DNA of 64,000 bases from NCBI GenBank assembly GCA_023703615.1, contig CP097971.1, positions 662,315-726,314 of the forward strand, read 5' to 3'. Below the pieces are notes generated by a model. That model was not told where the DNA came from. It saw only the letters and a program-made list of their open reading frames with translations, and did not search any database. The position numbers were made by a program, and so were the translations under genes. The DNA comes from SAR86 cluster bacterium. Lineage in GTDB: Bacteria > Pseudomonadota > Gammaproteobacteria > Magnimaribacterales > D2472. Positions 27,360 through 35,381 of this stretch are shown here, piece after piece (the first letter of the stretch is position 1; each line of letters opens with the position of its first letter).

Positions 27360-28175
27360 TTAAAAGAAAGTATGTTCTTTGGCAGGAAATTCACCATTTT
27401 TAACTTGCGATACATATAATTCAAAAGCCTCATCAATAGATTGAGCTTCTTTCATAAAATTTTTTACAAATTTTGGTGTTTCATCTAAACATGATATTCC
27501 TAACATGTCATGAACCACCATTACCTGACCATCAGTTTTTGAGCCAGCACCAATTCCGATAACAGGTATTTTTAGTTCCTTCGTAATTTTATTAGCAAGA
27601 TTATCTGGTACACATTCTAGCAAGAGCATTGCTGCACCAGCTTTCTCGAGTTCAATAGCTTCTTTTAATATTTTTTCATGTTCTGATGTGTCTCTTCCTT
27701 GTACAAAATATCCTCCAATACGATTTATTGATTGAGGGGTTAAACCCATGTGAGCGCATATTGGTATTCCTCGATCAGATAGCATAGATGCCATTTTTGT
27801 TATCCACTCACCACCTTCAATTTTTATAGAATGGGCACCTGCCTGCATAAGTCTTGTTGCATTTTCAAAACCAAGATCATCAGTTGAATAACTCATAAAT
27901 GGCATATCTGCCATGATGTGAGAATTTATATTGCCTCTCACAACACATTCAAGATGATATATTAATTGATCCATAGTAACCGGTAGAGTACTGTCATGGC
28001 CTTGAATTACCATACCTAAACTATCACCAACTAAGACTATGTCTACACCTGCCTTGGAAATTCTATTTGTTAAAGTAGACTCATATGACGTTAAACAAGT
28101 GAATTTTTGACCATTTTTCTTCATCTCATTTAGAGTTGAAATTGTAATATTTTTTTTATTAGTTTGAGATGACAT
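27360..28175 (-). CDS. panB: 3-methyl-2-oxobutanoate hydroxymethyltransferase
   Basis: First step of pantoate synthesis: adds a hydroxymethyl group from methylene-THF to ketoisovalerate. 271 residues with FTCLTSYESTL, VDIVLVGDSLGMV (metal Asp), HSIKIEGG and GIGAGSKTDGQVMVVHDMLG. It overlaps the end of coaBC by 17 bp and is followed by panC two bases later. Confidence 0.95.
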   Translation of the reverse strand: MSSQTNKKNITISTLNEMKKNGQKFTCLTSYESTLTNRISKAGVDIVLVGDSLGMVIQGHDSTLPVTMDQLIYHLECVVRGNINSHIMADMPFMSYSTDDLGFENATRLMQAGAHSIKIEGGEWITKMASMLSDRGIPICAHMGLTPQSINRIGGYFVQGRDTSEHEKILKEAIELEKAGAAMLLLECVPDNLANKITKELKIPVIGIGAGSKTDGQVMVVHDMLGISCLDETPKFVKNFMKEAQSIDEAFELYVSQVKNGEFPAKEHTFF

Positions 28176-29376
28176 CTTTTATATTAATTTTATTTACTAT
28201 TTCATTTATTATTTTTTGGGCAACTTTAAATTTAGTATCTTTTTCAATTAAAATTTTCTCATTTTCAGTATATATAGTAACTTCGTTATCATCTGAATCA
28301 AAACCAATTGATTTGTTAGAAACATCATTACTTATAATCATATTTAAATTTTTTTCTGTTAATTTTTTACGAGAATTTTCTTCAATATTTTCAGTTTCTG
28401 CTGCAAAGCCAACCACAAAAGAATTTGGATAATTTTTTGAAACATTAGAAAGAATATCATCATTTTTTTCCAATTTTAAATTAAATATTTCTTTTGAATT
28501 TTTCTTCAATTTTTCTACGGAATAATTTTTAGGTCTATAGTCAGACACTGCAGCACATCCTATAAAAAGATCGTCGTCTTTCATTACTTTAAGGACTTGA
28601 TCTAACATTTCTTTTGCTGTGTTAATTTTTATAAGGTTAATATTCTTATTTACTTCTAAAGTTACAGGACCACTTATTAAGTTTACATTAGCTCCAGCTT
28701 CAATTGCAGCCTGTGCAAGTGCATACCCCATTTTTCCAGAGCTATTATTTGAAATATACCTTACTGGATCAAGCTTTTCTCGAGTGGGGCCAGCGGTTAT
28801 ATTAACTGTTTTGCCTGATAATTCACCTGTATTAATAGAGTTACTTATCTCGTTTAATATTTTTTCTGGCTCAACAAGCCTTCCAGGACCAACATCTCCA
28901 CATGCCTGATCCCCTATGTCAGGACCAATAAAAAATACTTTCTTTGATTGAAGTTGTTCATAATTTGATTGCGTTGTTGGGTCTAACCACATATTCATAT
29001 TCATTGCAGGAGCAATAAAAATATTTGCTTTTGTAGCTAAAATTACAGTACCAAGAAGGTCATCTGCCCTACCTTGGTTTATTTTTGATAATGTTTCTGC
29101 TGTACATGGAGCAACAAGAAGGATATCAGCCCATTTTGCAAGCTCAATATGTCCCATACCTGCTTCAGCTTTTTCATCGAGCAGTGAATCATGAATTTGA
29201 TTACCTGAAACTGCTTGTAAAGTTAATGGTGTTATAAATTCTTTTGAAGATTCTGTCATTATTATTCTTACATCAGCACCTTCTTTTTTGAATAATCTTG
29301 TTATTTCTGCTGATTTATAAGCAGCAATACCTCCTGTAACACAAAGCAGAACATTTTTTTTATAAAAAATTTGCAT
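28159..29376 (-). CDS. coaBC: Bifunctional phosphopantothenoylcysteine decarboxylase/synthetase
   Basis: Turns 4'-phosphopantothenate and cysteine into 4'-phosphopantetheine. The N-terminal CoaC flavoprotein has GGIAAYKSAE, APAMNMNMW (PAMN) and QACGDVGPGRL (active-site Cys). The C-terminal CoaB has ITAGPTREKLDPVRYISN and the lysine region KLKKNS. Start is the ATG at 29376; an upstream alternative start would intrude on the hupE-like gene. 405 residues. Together with panB/C/D it forms a CoA block; panE/ilvC are not here. Confidence 0.95.
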   Translation of the reverse strand: MQIFYKKNVLLCVTGGIAAYKSAEITRLFKKEGADVRIIMTESSKEFITPLTLQAVSGNQIHDSLLDEKAEAGMGHIELAKWADILLVAPCTAETLSKINQGRADDLLGTVILATKANIFIAPAMNMNMWLDPTTQSNYEQLQSKKVFFIGPDIGDQACGDVGPGRLVEPEKILNEISNSINTGELSGKTVNITAGPTREKLDPVRYISNNSSGKMGYALAQAAIEAGANVNLISGPVTLEVNKNINLIKINTAKEMLDQVLKVMKDDDLFIGCAAVSDYRPKNYSVEKLKKNSKEIFNLKLEKNDDILSNVSKNYPNSFVVGFAAETENIEENSRKKLTEKNLNMIISNDVSNKSIGFDSDDNEVTIYTENEKILIEKDTKFKVAQKIINEIVNKINIKDVISN

Positions 29377-29398
29377 ATTACTATTTACATTTTTAATT

Positions 29399-30346
29399 TC
29401 AAATATGAATAATACCAATTACCCTCTCGATAAACCAATAGAAGCTAATTCCACCTACAGTGTAACCAATACAAAATTTAAGGTTATTTAAAAATTTATT
29501 GTTTTTAAGAAAGTATATGAGCAGCAAAGGTATTAAAATAATAGCTAGTTGGCCAATTTCAATACCAATATTAAAAAATAACAGAGACATTATTAAATTA
29601 TTGTTATTTATACCTATATCTAATAAAGCACCTGAAAAGCCAAATCCATGCAAAAGACCAAATCCAAATGCATAATACCAAGGAAAAGTTTTTTTATTTT
29701 TTGAGACAACGTCTAAAGAGACAAAAATTATTGTAAGAGCTATCAAAGCTTCAATTAAATTTTGACTAATAGTAAATATATCTAATACTGAAATTGCCAG
29801 TGTAATACTATGAGCTATAGTAAAAGATGTTATTACTTTTAATAAATTAAACCATCCAAATACAATAAATAATAAACATATTAAGAATACAATGTGATCT
29901 AGGCCATTTAATAAATGATCAAATCCTAAGTATAAGTATGCTAAAGGATATATTTGCTTATCATATGGTATTTCAATTTTTGCTCTATTAACGCTAAGAA
30001 ATGACTCAAAAATACTGTTATCAAGAAATTTAATAGAAACAATGGCATCACTGAGAATATCCAGATCCTTTATTTCTATAAATTCTCCCTTAAGAGATTT
30101 TTCACAATTAATTCTAAATTCTGAAATTGTGTTTTTAAAATTATTATAATTTTTAAACTCATTTTGAATGCATTCGGTGGGTAATATAATTTTTGGAATA
30201 CTCGTTGAGCCTAAAGGATTTACCCATTTGACATCATAACTATTAGGTATATCTGTTACTTCATTTATTAGTAACTGTGGTGGGTTAAATTCATGAGATA
30301 AAATATTTGTGCTTAAAAATAAGGTGATAATTATTTTTTTGAGCAT
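29399..30346 (-). CDS. HupE/UreJ-like membrane protein
   Basis: Integral membrane protein of the HupE/UreJ_2 family, some of which move nickel or cobalt. It has an N-terminal signal, then a periplasmic domain of about 120 residues, and a C-terminal block of about six membrane segments. Conserved histidines lie in FDHLLNGLDHIVFL, AHSITLAIS and LLHGFGFSGAL. 315 residues. No hydrogenase or urease genes are near. It begins directly after the parvulin gene (one base between) and is probably co-transcribed with it and the DUF3604 gene. Metal transport is a family guess. Confidence 0.8.
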   Translation of the reverse strand: MLKKIIITLFLSTNILSHEFNPPQLLINEVTDIPNSYDVKWVNPLGSTSIPKIILPTECIQNEFKNYNNFKNTISEFRINCEKSLKGEFIEIKDLDILSDAIVSIKFLDNSIFESFLSVNRAKIEIPYDKQIYPLAYLYLGFDHLLNGLDHIVFLICLLFIVFGWFNLLKVITSFTIAHSITLAISVLDIFTISQNLIEALIALTIIFVSLDVVSKNKKTFPWYYAFGFGLLHGFGFSGALLDIGINNNNLIMSLLFFNIGIEIGQLAIILIPLLLIYFLKNNKFLNNLKFCIGYTVGGISFYWFIERVIGIIHI

Positions 30347-30347
30347 T

Positions 30348-31142
30348 CTAGAATTTTAAGTTGGGATTGATGATTACTTCATAGTCTTTTTTTAGATCTG
30401 ACAAGTACCTATTAACCTCTTCATCCTTTTTTTTAATAAGATAGTCGTTTATAACTTTATTTTTTACTTGTTCATATGTTGGCTGAAAGCCTTTGGAATA
30501 ACTTTCGATAAAAACCAGATGATATCCAAATTCTGATTTAATAGGTTCTGACCATTGCCTTAGAGATAAATAAAGAAATGATTCAAAAAATTCAGTACCA
30601 AAGTTTTTGATTATTTCATCTTTACTCGAAAAGCTAAATTCGTTGCCAATAATATAAGGATCGGAAATAATATTTATTTTTTTAGACTCTAAGGAAGCTT
30701 TTGCATCTAAAGCTCTTTTTATTGGATCTTTATTATCAGAAAAATAGTAATGCTTAAAAGAGTACAAATCATTAACGTAATAGACGTTCTTGTTAACATT
30801 GTAAAAATTTACTAAATCTTGATCAGAATATTTAATAGAATCTTTTTTTAAAAATGTAATTTTTTGAGCAAGTCTTCTTTTGATAATTCTGTCATCCTTG
30901 TCTAAATTTAATTTAATTGCTTCTCTATAGAGAATTTCTTCATCAATGAAGTTATTAATTATTTTTACAAGTTCAACATCACTAGGGTCTCTTCCTACTT
31001 GATTTTTCCAGGAACTTATTAAACTCAGAGCTTCTTGATCACTTATATAAATAACATTTGAATCGTCATCGGTATTAAAAATATAATCTAAAGCGAATAA
31101 TAATAATCCGATTAAAAAGAAAATTGAAATTCTTGATTTCAT
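30348..31142 (-). CDS. Membrane-anchored parvulin-like peptidyl-prolyl isomerase
   Basis: 264 residues with one N-terminal membrane segment (SIFFLIGLLLFALDY) and a periplasmic region. There is a SurA/PpiD-like chaperone helix region (EEILYREAIKLNLDKDDR) and a C-terminal parvulin-like part with SEPIKSEFGYHLVFIESY. The domain is divergent and some isomerase residues may be lost. It lies between the DUF3604 and HupE-like genes, suggesting a role in folding one of them. Confidence 0.8.
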   Translation of the reverse strand: MKSRISIFFLIGLLLFALDYIFNTDDDSNVIYISDQEALSLISSWKNQVGRDPSDVELVKIINNFIDEEILYREAIKLNLDKDDRIIKRRLAQKITFLKKDSIKYSDQDLVNFYNVNKNVYYVNDLYSFKHYYFSDNKDPIKRALDAKASLESKKINIISDPYIIGNEFSFSSKDEIIKNFGTEFFESFLYLSLRQWSEPIKSEFGYHLVFIESYSKGFQPTYEQVKNKVINDYLIKKKDEEVNRYLSDLKKDYEVIINPNLKF

Positions 31143-31151
31143 TTTATTATT

Positions 31152-33308
31152 TTAATCAGATCTTAAGGATATTGATCCACCTAAAGGAATGATATTCAAG
31201 TCTTGAGCTCCAGGTATATACCAAATTGGAGAAGACCAAGCTCTCTCTTGAATTGTTTTATGCAAATCAGATCTGGGCTTATAGCCAGCCTTAATCGCAT
31301 CCCATGTTGACCATCTACAAGTTGGATTTTCAAGCACTCTAACATAGTAGAAAGATTTAGCAGCAGGATCAAATTCCGGATCTTTCCATATAGTTTTGAG
31401 TTCTGCAGCTCCGACATCTGATGATATTTTACATGTGTTTATATCAACTCTAGCGCCATTGTCAGGACAACGATTTGTTACAGGATCTACATCTAAACCA
31501 TCCGAACAAACAACATCAAAAACTTTTTCATATGGTGTTGCACTATTCATATCGATCCATCCCTTAACAATCTGAACTCTTTGAAGCGGCGCACCATTTT
31601 TATCTCTCTGTGCCCATACAAGGAAGTCAGGTGAATTATCATTACTATTCATTAAATCTGATCCCATTGGTACAGCTTTTTTATAAGCATTTGATATTAG
31701 TTCACTTGAATTTAAATCTATATCACTTAAGTTAAAACCACCAAAAAATCTTACAAGAATTCTTGATCCAGATGTTGCAAATGTTTCTTTATTTTTAAAT
31801 GCCTTAAATATTGAATCTCTAGTATTTTCTTCAGCCCAAACAGCAGCTAATCCAGATGCGCCCCATTGATCAAATCCAACATCACTGTAAGTGCCCTGTT
31901 CCCTTTCAAGAAGAAGCAAAGGTTGATTAAACTCCTCCACAAATCCTTCCATCATTTCAATATTACTTTGAGACAAAGGAACGGTACCTCTTGTTTCTGG
32001 TGCGCCATCTAATAGACCAACTTTTGACCAGTAATTAGATTCATCAAATGCGCCAGCTCCAGTATGTGTATCAGTTGAACCAATCAAACCAAACTTATAA
32101 GGATTGCCTTGGTTGGTCCACTCTAATGACAATCCTCTTAAATATGCTTCTCGAACATATCCACCCTGAGGAATACTGTATGTTGGTGGTCTACTACCGA
32201 CTCTTTTATCCATAATTTCAAAATCTGCCCATTCATCATCAGGAGATAATAAGGGATGAGCTTCTGAAGTACCCTTTACTTGAGTTACCTCGACCAAAGG
32301 TTCGTTTCTCATACGTTGTTGCGAATATTGTCTATTAATTGCATTACCCCCAAACGTTTCCATTTCAAACATATTTCCATTTGAGCCATTGCCATTATGG
32401 GGAATTGAGACAGAATCTACTCCTTTATCTCTCAAATCATCCATCCAATCCCAAAGATCTTCTGGATTAAGGGAATCAATTCTTGTCCAAGGTCTCAATG
32501 GTCCTTTTGATCCTTCAAAAATAACATTTCTGTGCAGATTTCCACCTTCAGTATCTGTAGAAGTTGTGAACTCATAACCCAAGAAAGTTGTAAAATTTCC
32601 TGGATCATTATGTTCCTCAGCTGATCTTGCTATATCTGCCCATGCTGACTTATGTATATCATAATCAAAAGATTGCAAGGCTAATTGGGTATTTGAAGAT
32701 AGCCAGGCTCTGAAGACCTTGGGGTGCCACCAAGGATATGGATTAATAATCGATGCCCCAAGAACTGAACTAAATATATTTGTTCTTTCACCAAAAGATT
32801 CGACTGTTATATTCTCTGGTCTGTTTATATTATGGAAAGGTTTTGCAAAATCATTTTGAGAAATCTCTGTGGTTGTATCTGCATACGCTTGAATCATTCC
32901 CATATAAAAACCATGATCTGTTACCGAATAAAAATCAAGTGGTTCTTTTAATTTCATCTCATACCCTAGAGGATGATATATACCTTCGCCTTTTGCATAA
33001 TTATATGCGTCATCAGGTGATGCAGTTACACCAAAAACATAAGCATCAAAAGAGTATTTTGTATGGACATGTAAGTCACCAAAATATGGATTTTTGTTAG
33101 GATTAGGTTGAGGCTTTGAATCATTTATTGGTTTATTATTTAATGAAAAATCTATTATTTCTTGTGATGATTCCCATTGAATATTTTTGATAAAATTCAC
33201 AAATGGTCTTTTATTGTAAACATCCATATAAGCTGCAAGAAATACAACCAAGAAAAATACTATAACTAAAAAAAATAGATATTTAAAAGATTTTAAAAGT
33301 AGTTTCAT
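31152..33308 (-). CDS. DUF3604 protein with PHP-type metal-binding motifs
   Basis: Large (718 residues) envelope protein anchored by an N-terminal helix (about 8-30). After a short spacer comes YFGDLHVHTKYSFDA, a PHP-phosphoesterase-like metal motif, then SVTDHGFYMG, SIPHNGNGSNG and GSTDTHTGAGAFDE, which together could bind two or three metal ions. Cysteines in the C-terminal part (VCSDG, RCPDNG, CKIS, CRWS) may be disulfides. The substrate of this family is not established to my knowledge. First gene of a unit with a parvulin and a HupE-like protein. Confidence 0.82.
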   Translation of the reverse strand: MKLLLKSFKYLFFLVIVFFLVVFLAAYMDVYNKRPFVNFIKNIQWESSQEIIDFSLNNKPINDSKPQPNPNKNPYFGDLHVHTKYSFDAYVFGVTASPDDAYNYAKGEGIYHPLGYEMKLKEPLDFYSVTDHGFYMGMIQAYADTTTEISQNDFAKPFHNINRPENITVESFGERTNIFSSVLGASIINPYPWWHPKVFRAWLSSNTQLALQSFDYDIHKSAWADIARSAEEHNDPGNFTTFLGYEFTTSTDTEGGNLHRNVIFEGSKGPLRPWTRIDSLNPEDLWDWMDDLRDKGVDSVSIPHNGNGSNGNMFEMETFGGNAINRQYSQQRMRNEPLVEVTQVKGTSEAHPLLSPDDEWADFEIMDKRVGSRPPTYSIPQGGYVREAYLRGLSLEWTNQGNPYKFGLIGSTDTHTGAGAFDESNYWSKVGLLDGAPETRGTVPLSQSNIEMMEGFVEEFNQPLLLLEREQGTYSDVGFDQWGASGLAAVWAEENTRDSIFKAFKNKETFATSGSRILVRFFGGFNLSDIDLNSSELISNAYKKAVPMGSDLMNSNDNSPDFLVWAQRDKNGAPLQRVQIVKGWIDMNSATPYEKVFDVVCSDGLDVDPVTNRCPDNGARVDINTCKISSDVGAAELKTIWKDPEFDPAAKSFYYVRVLENPTCRWSTWDAIKAGYKPRSDLHKTIQERAWSSPIWYIPGAQDLNIIPLGGSISLRSD

Positions 33309-33393
33309 TATGTTTCCCCAATTTCTATTTTATCATTTTAATTTAAAAAATTCTTTGAAATTTTAATTATCGTTTAAAATAAAAATAAACTTT

Positions 33394-33470
33394 GCGCCTG
33401 TAGCTCAGCTGGATAGAGTACTTGGCTTCGAACCAAGGGGTCGGGAGTTCGAATCTTCCCGGGCGCACCA
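33394..33470 (+). tRNA. tRNA-Arg(TCG)
   Basis: 77-nt cloverleaf with encoded CCA. Acceptor GCGCCTG pairs with CGGGCGC (one G-T), discriminator A. Anticodon loop CTTCGAA gives TCG at 33428-33430. Apart from the wobble base, one acceptor base, the T-stem and the discriminator it is the same as the tRNA-Arg(ACG) at 25893, pointing to gene duplication. Confidence 0.95.
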
Positions 33471-33480
33471 CTAAAAAAAA

Positions 33481-33831
33481 TTACTTAATCAAAGAGTTAT
33501 TATAGTTTTTTATGATTCCACCACCATTTATCCAATTATCGAAACCACCGATATTAAAAACATTTGAAAACCCTTTTATTTTTAGTCTTTCAGCGGCAAT
33601 TCCAGATCTAATGCCAACTGCACAATAAATTAAAATATAAGTATCGCTATTAATATTAGTGTTAGATGTTTGAAGATTAATAAAAAAATTTTCTATACTT
33701 GATAAAGGTATATGAATGGCATTTTTAATAATCCCTGTCTCAATTAACTCAGACTCCTCTCTTACATCAACAATCAGATGTTCTTCATAATCTATTATCT
33801 TCTTAGCATCATTAAACGATAATATAGACAA
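33481..33831 (-). CDS. Single-domain rhodanese-like protein (TTG start)
   Basis: 116 residues, one rhodanese domain. HLIVDVREESELIETG is the N-terminal signature and the active loop is YCAVGIRS with a catalytic Cys. C-terminal NIGGFDNWINGG fits. The TTG start at 33831 has a good ribosome site (AAAGGAGA, about ten bases upstream, inside the end of the EamA gene); no other start in frame gives a full domain. It is likely a sulfurtransferase in the EamA transcript, with a convergent tRNA-Arg beyond. Confidence 0.85.
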   Translation of the reverse strand: MSILSFNDAKKIIDYEEHLIVDVREESELIETGIIKNAIHIPLSSIENFFINLQTSNTNINSDTYILIYCAVGIRSGIAAERLKIKGFSNVFNIGGFDNWINGGGIIKNYNNSLIK

Positions 33832-33836
33832 AATTT

Positions 33837-34706
33837 TTAAATCTCCTTTAAAGATTTAACTTTATGCATGGTTGCAAAAAAGATACCAAAAAGAATCATG
33901 ATACAACCTAAAAAAGCATAAACAGTGATAATTTCATTTAAAAATATATATCCCCATAATATTCCAAATAAAGGTAAAAAATATGCAACTGTAGAAGTTT
34001 TTACTGCACCAATATTATTTATTAAGTAAATATAGCCAAAGAACGCTAGACCAGTCGAAATTGAACCAAGCCATAAAGTTGACAAGATAGCATTATAACT
34101 TGGCATTGTTGTTGGTAATGTAACAAATGACAAAGGTGCTAATACTAAAGTACTAAATATTATTGACCATCCAACAATAACAAATATATTTACATTAGCT
34201 GACCTTTTTTGAATGAAGACATTAGAAAAAGCATATAAAGATGCAGCAACCAAACACATTAAGATTGATTGATTGGATATATTTGAATTATCTGGATTAA
34301 CAACAACAACAACTCCACAAAAGCCAATGATTAGTCCAAAAATTTGAATTAATTTTATTTTTTCCTTTAACCATACATAAGCAATCAGCATAGTAATAAA
34401 TGCTGTAGTTGAATTAAGAATAGCGAGCATATTTGAATCTGATTCAAGACTGGCATAAGAAAAAAGGGTAAAAGGTATTGCATTGTGTATACATCCGTAT
34501 ATGAGAGAATATTTCCATGTCGTTTTGAAAAGAGATAAATATTTTTTTTTGAGTAAAAAGGGTAAAAAAATAATACTAGCAAAAAATAACCTTAAATTTG
34601 TTGTTAAGAATGGTCCAAATTCTGGTGTAGCAATTTTCACGAACATGAATGCACTTCCCCATATAGCGCCAAGAAAAGTTAATAGAATCCAGTACTTTAT
34701 TTTCAT
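33837..34706 (-). CDS. EamA/DMT-family transporter
   Basis: Ten-helix exporter of the drug/metabolite superfamily, 289 residues with two EamA repeats. GAIWGSAFMFVKIA is the TM1 motif, and the second repeat contains GWSIIFSTLV and GSISTGLAFFGYIYLI. Substrate unknown; relatives export amino acids or metabolites. The ATG lies only nine bases after the GGGGG arm of a strong terminator hairpin, so its ribosome site is inside that hairpin (see 34710-34733). This predicts expression by read-through or hairpin opening. Confidence 0.9.
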   Translation of the reverse strand: MKIKYWILLTFLGAIWGSAFMFVKIATPEFGPFLTTNLRLFFASIIFLPFLLKKKYLSLFKTTWKYSLIYGCIHNAIPFTLFSYASLESDSNMLAILNSTTAFITMLIAYVWLKEKIKLIQIFGLIIGFCGVVVVVNPDNSNISNQSILMCLVAASLYAFSNVFIQKRSANVNIFVIVGWSIIFSTLVLAPLSFVTLPTTMPSYNAILSTLWLGSISTGLAFFGYIYLINNIGAVKTSTVAYFLPLFGILWGYIFLNEIITVYAFLGCIMILFGIFFATMHKVKSLKEI

Positions 34707-34709
34707 AAT

Positions 34710-34733
34710 AAAAAACCCCCTAGATGGGGGTTT
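34710..34733 (-). terminator. Rho-independent terminator/attenuator directly before the EamA gene
   Basis: On the minus strand AAACCCCC and GGGGGTTT form an 8-bp stem with a five-base loop ATCTA, followed by six T. The last T is three bases from the EamA ATG. There is no room for a promoter between them. The only plausible ribosome site for EamA, AGGGGG at 34721-34716, is the 3' arm of this stem, so the hairpin could stop both transcription and translation. Confidence 0.85.
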
Positions 34734-34798
34734 AAAACTATCTAAAAATCTTAATAAGTAAGACGTTAAATAGTCGAAAACTTACTATCTGCCTTGTG

Positions 34799-34879
34799 TC
34801 AAAAGGCATATCCTCCGTTTCCTGAATTAATGTTAATACTAATAGGACCACCTCCTTTTACAGGGTAATAATAAAACAT
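34799..34879 (-). CDS. 26-codon ORF in structured leader (possible small peptide)
   Basis: Too short for usual gene callers. ATG at 34879 has a Shine-Dalgarno-like AAGGGGA (34893-34887) seven bases upstream. The peptide begins MFYYYPVKGGG, with four aromatic codons in a row, and ends NSGNGGYAF; it is Gly/Asn-rich, with one Lys and no Asp or Glu. It resembles no peptide family I know. Its start is held in an RNA stem (34877-34909) and it is followed by hairpins and a terminator. It may be a leader peptide for EamA control, a free small peptide, or incidental coding in a structured RNA. Confidence 0.5.
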   Translation of the reverse strand: MFYYYPVKGGGPISININSGNGGYAF

Positions 34880-34909
34880 TTATCAATCCCCTTAAAAAAT
34901 TAATAAATG
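34877..34909 (-). promoter_or_regulatory. RNA hairpin sequestering the start of the 26-codon ORF
   Basis: The minus-strand arm CATTTATTAA pairs over ten bases with TTGATAAATG (one G-U). The 13-base loop TTTTTTAAGGGGA carries the ribosome site; U residues in the loop could pair weakly with its purines. The paired 3' arm contains the ATG itself. This arrangement resembles start-sequestering elements such as RNA thermometers or toxin leaders. A TATAAT at 34929-34924 would place a transcript start near 34917, just before the hairpin. The stem is directly visible; its role is inference. Confidence 0.5.
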
Positions 34910-34970
34910 AGACACCCAACTAAATTATATACATACTTGGTTGGAAATAAAGAACTTTTAAAAGATAAAT

Positions 34971-35183
34971 TTAAAAGGTAAATTCTAGTTGTTTGACAGG
35001 TTCTTGATAAACATTTGATTCAAAATCTGAGACATTAAGATTCTTCAAATACGAATCAAGATCATCAATGCTGTTATTAAAATATTTAAAGGCTAATGTT
35101 TTTTTTGTTGATGATTTATCAACAGATTGCTCTAAAGACTCTATTATAGAATTAGTTATATTAAGTTGTATTACGTTATTCAT
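34971..35183 (-). CDS. Predicted SOS-induced 70-residue protein with clamp-binding-like C-terminus
   Basis: Unrecognised protein MNNVIQLNITNSIIESLEQS..., rich in Ser, Asn and Leu, probably alpha-helical and cytoplasmic, with no signal or membrane helix. It ends EPVKQLEFTF. QLEFTF fits the hexapeptide pattern of beta-clamp-binding motifs (QLxLxL/F), which are often at C-termini. The gene is preceded directly by a LexA operator inside its promoter. The predicted transcript starts at or next to the ATG, so the mRNA may be leaderless; no ribosome site is seen. Next downstream are the 26-codon ORF and a terminator. It could be a replication or cell-division modulator of the SOS response; this is inferred from regulation and motif only. 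Confidence 0.72.
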   Translation of the reverse strand: MNNVIQLNITNSIIESLEQSVDKSSTKKTLAFKYFNNSIDDLDSYLKNLNVSDFESNVYQEPVKQLEFTF

Positions 35184-35189
35184 TTCGAA

Positions 35190-35218
35190 ATATTACTGTA
35201 TATTTATACAGTAGTCAA
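35190..35218 (-). promoter_or_regulatory. LexA operator inside a sigma70-type promoter
   Basis: TACTGTATATTTATACAGTA (plus strand, 35194-35213) matches the ideal E. coli LexA box TACTG(TA)5CAGTA at 19 of 20 positions. On the minus strand it lies between a -35 TTGACT (35218-35213) and a -10 TAATAT (35195-35190) with exactly 17 bases between them. LexA bound here would block RNA polymerase. The -10 is six bases from the ATG of the 70-residue ORF. Confidence 0.9.
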
Positions 35219-35248
35219 GAAAAACGTTATTTCTTACGCTTGAATAAG

Positions 35249-35333
35249 TGGCGGAAGGTGAGGGAATCGAACCCACGCGTCGTTGCCGACGACACCTTTC
35301 CAAGGTGCTGCATTACCGCTCTGCCAACCTTCC
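35249..35333 (-). tRNA. tRNA-Ser(GGA)
   Basis: Class II tRNA of 85 nt with encoded CCA. Acceptor GGAAGGT pairs with ACCTTCC; anticodon loop TTGGAAA gives GGA; a variable arm CGTCG-GCAA-CGACG is present, as for serine tRNAs. T arm GTGGGTTCGATTCCCTC. It lies directly upstream of the SOS promoter on the same strand. Confidence 0.95.
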
Positions 35334-35381
35334 ATACTAATATTATATATTTTTAATATTCAAATATGGGATAATATCCTA

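Noticed and set aside
32780..33100. A 106-codon plus-strand ORF inside the DUF3604 gene
   Set aside because: Shadow of a well-supported gene with motifs on the minus strand.
34720..34830. Resemblance of this leader to 4.5S signal-recognition RNA (AAGGCAGAT, CAGGAAACGGAGG)
   Set aside because: The conserved GGTCAGGTCCGGAAGGAAGCAG core is not present; only short chance matches.
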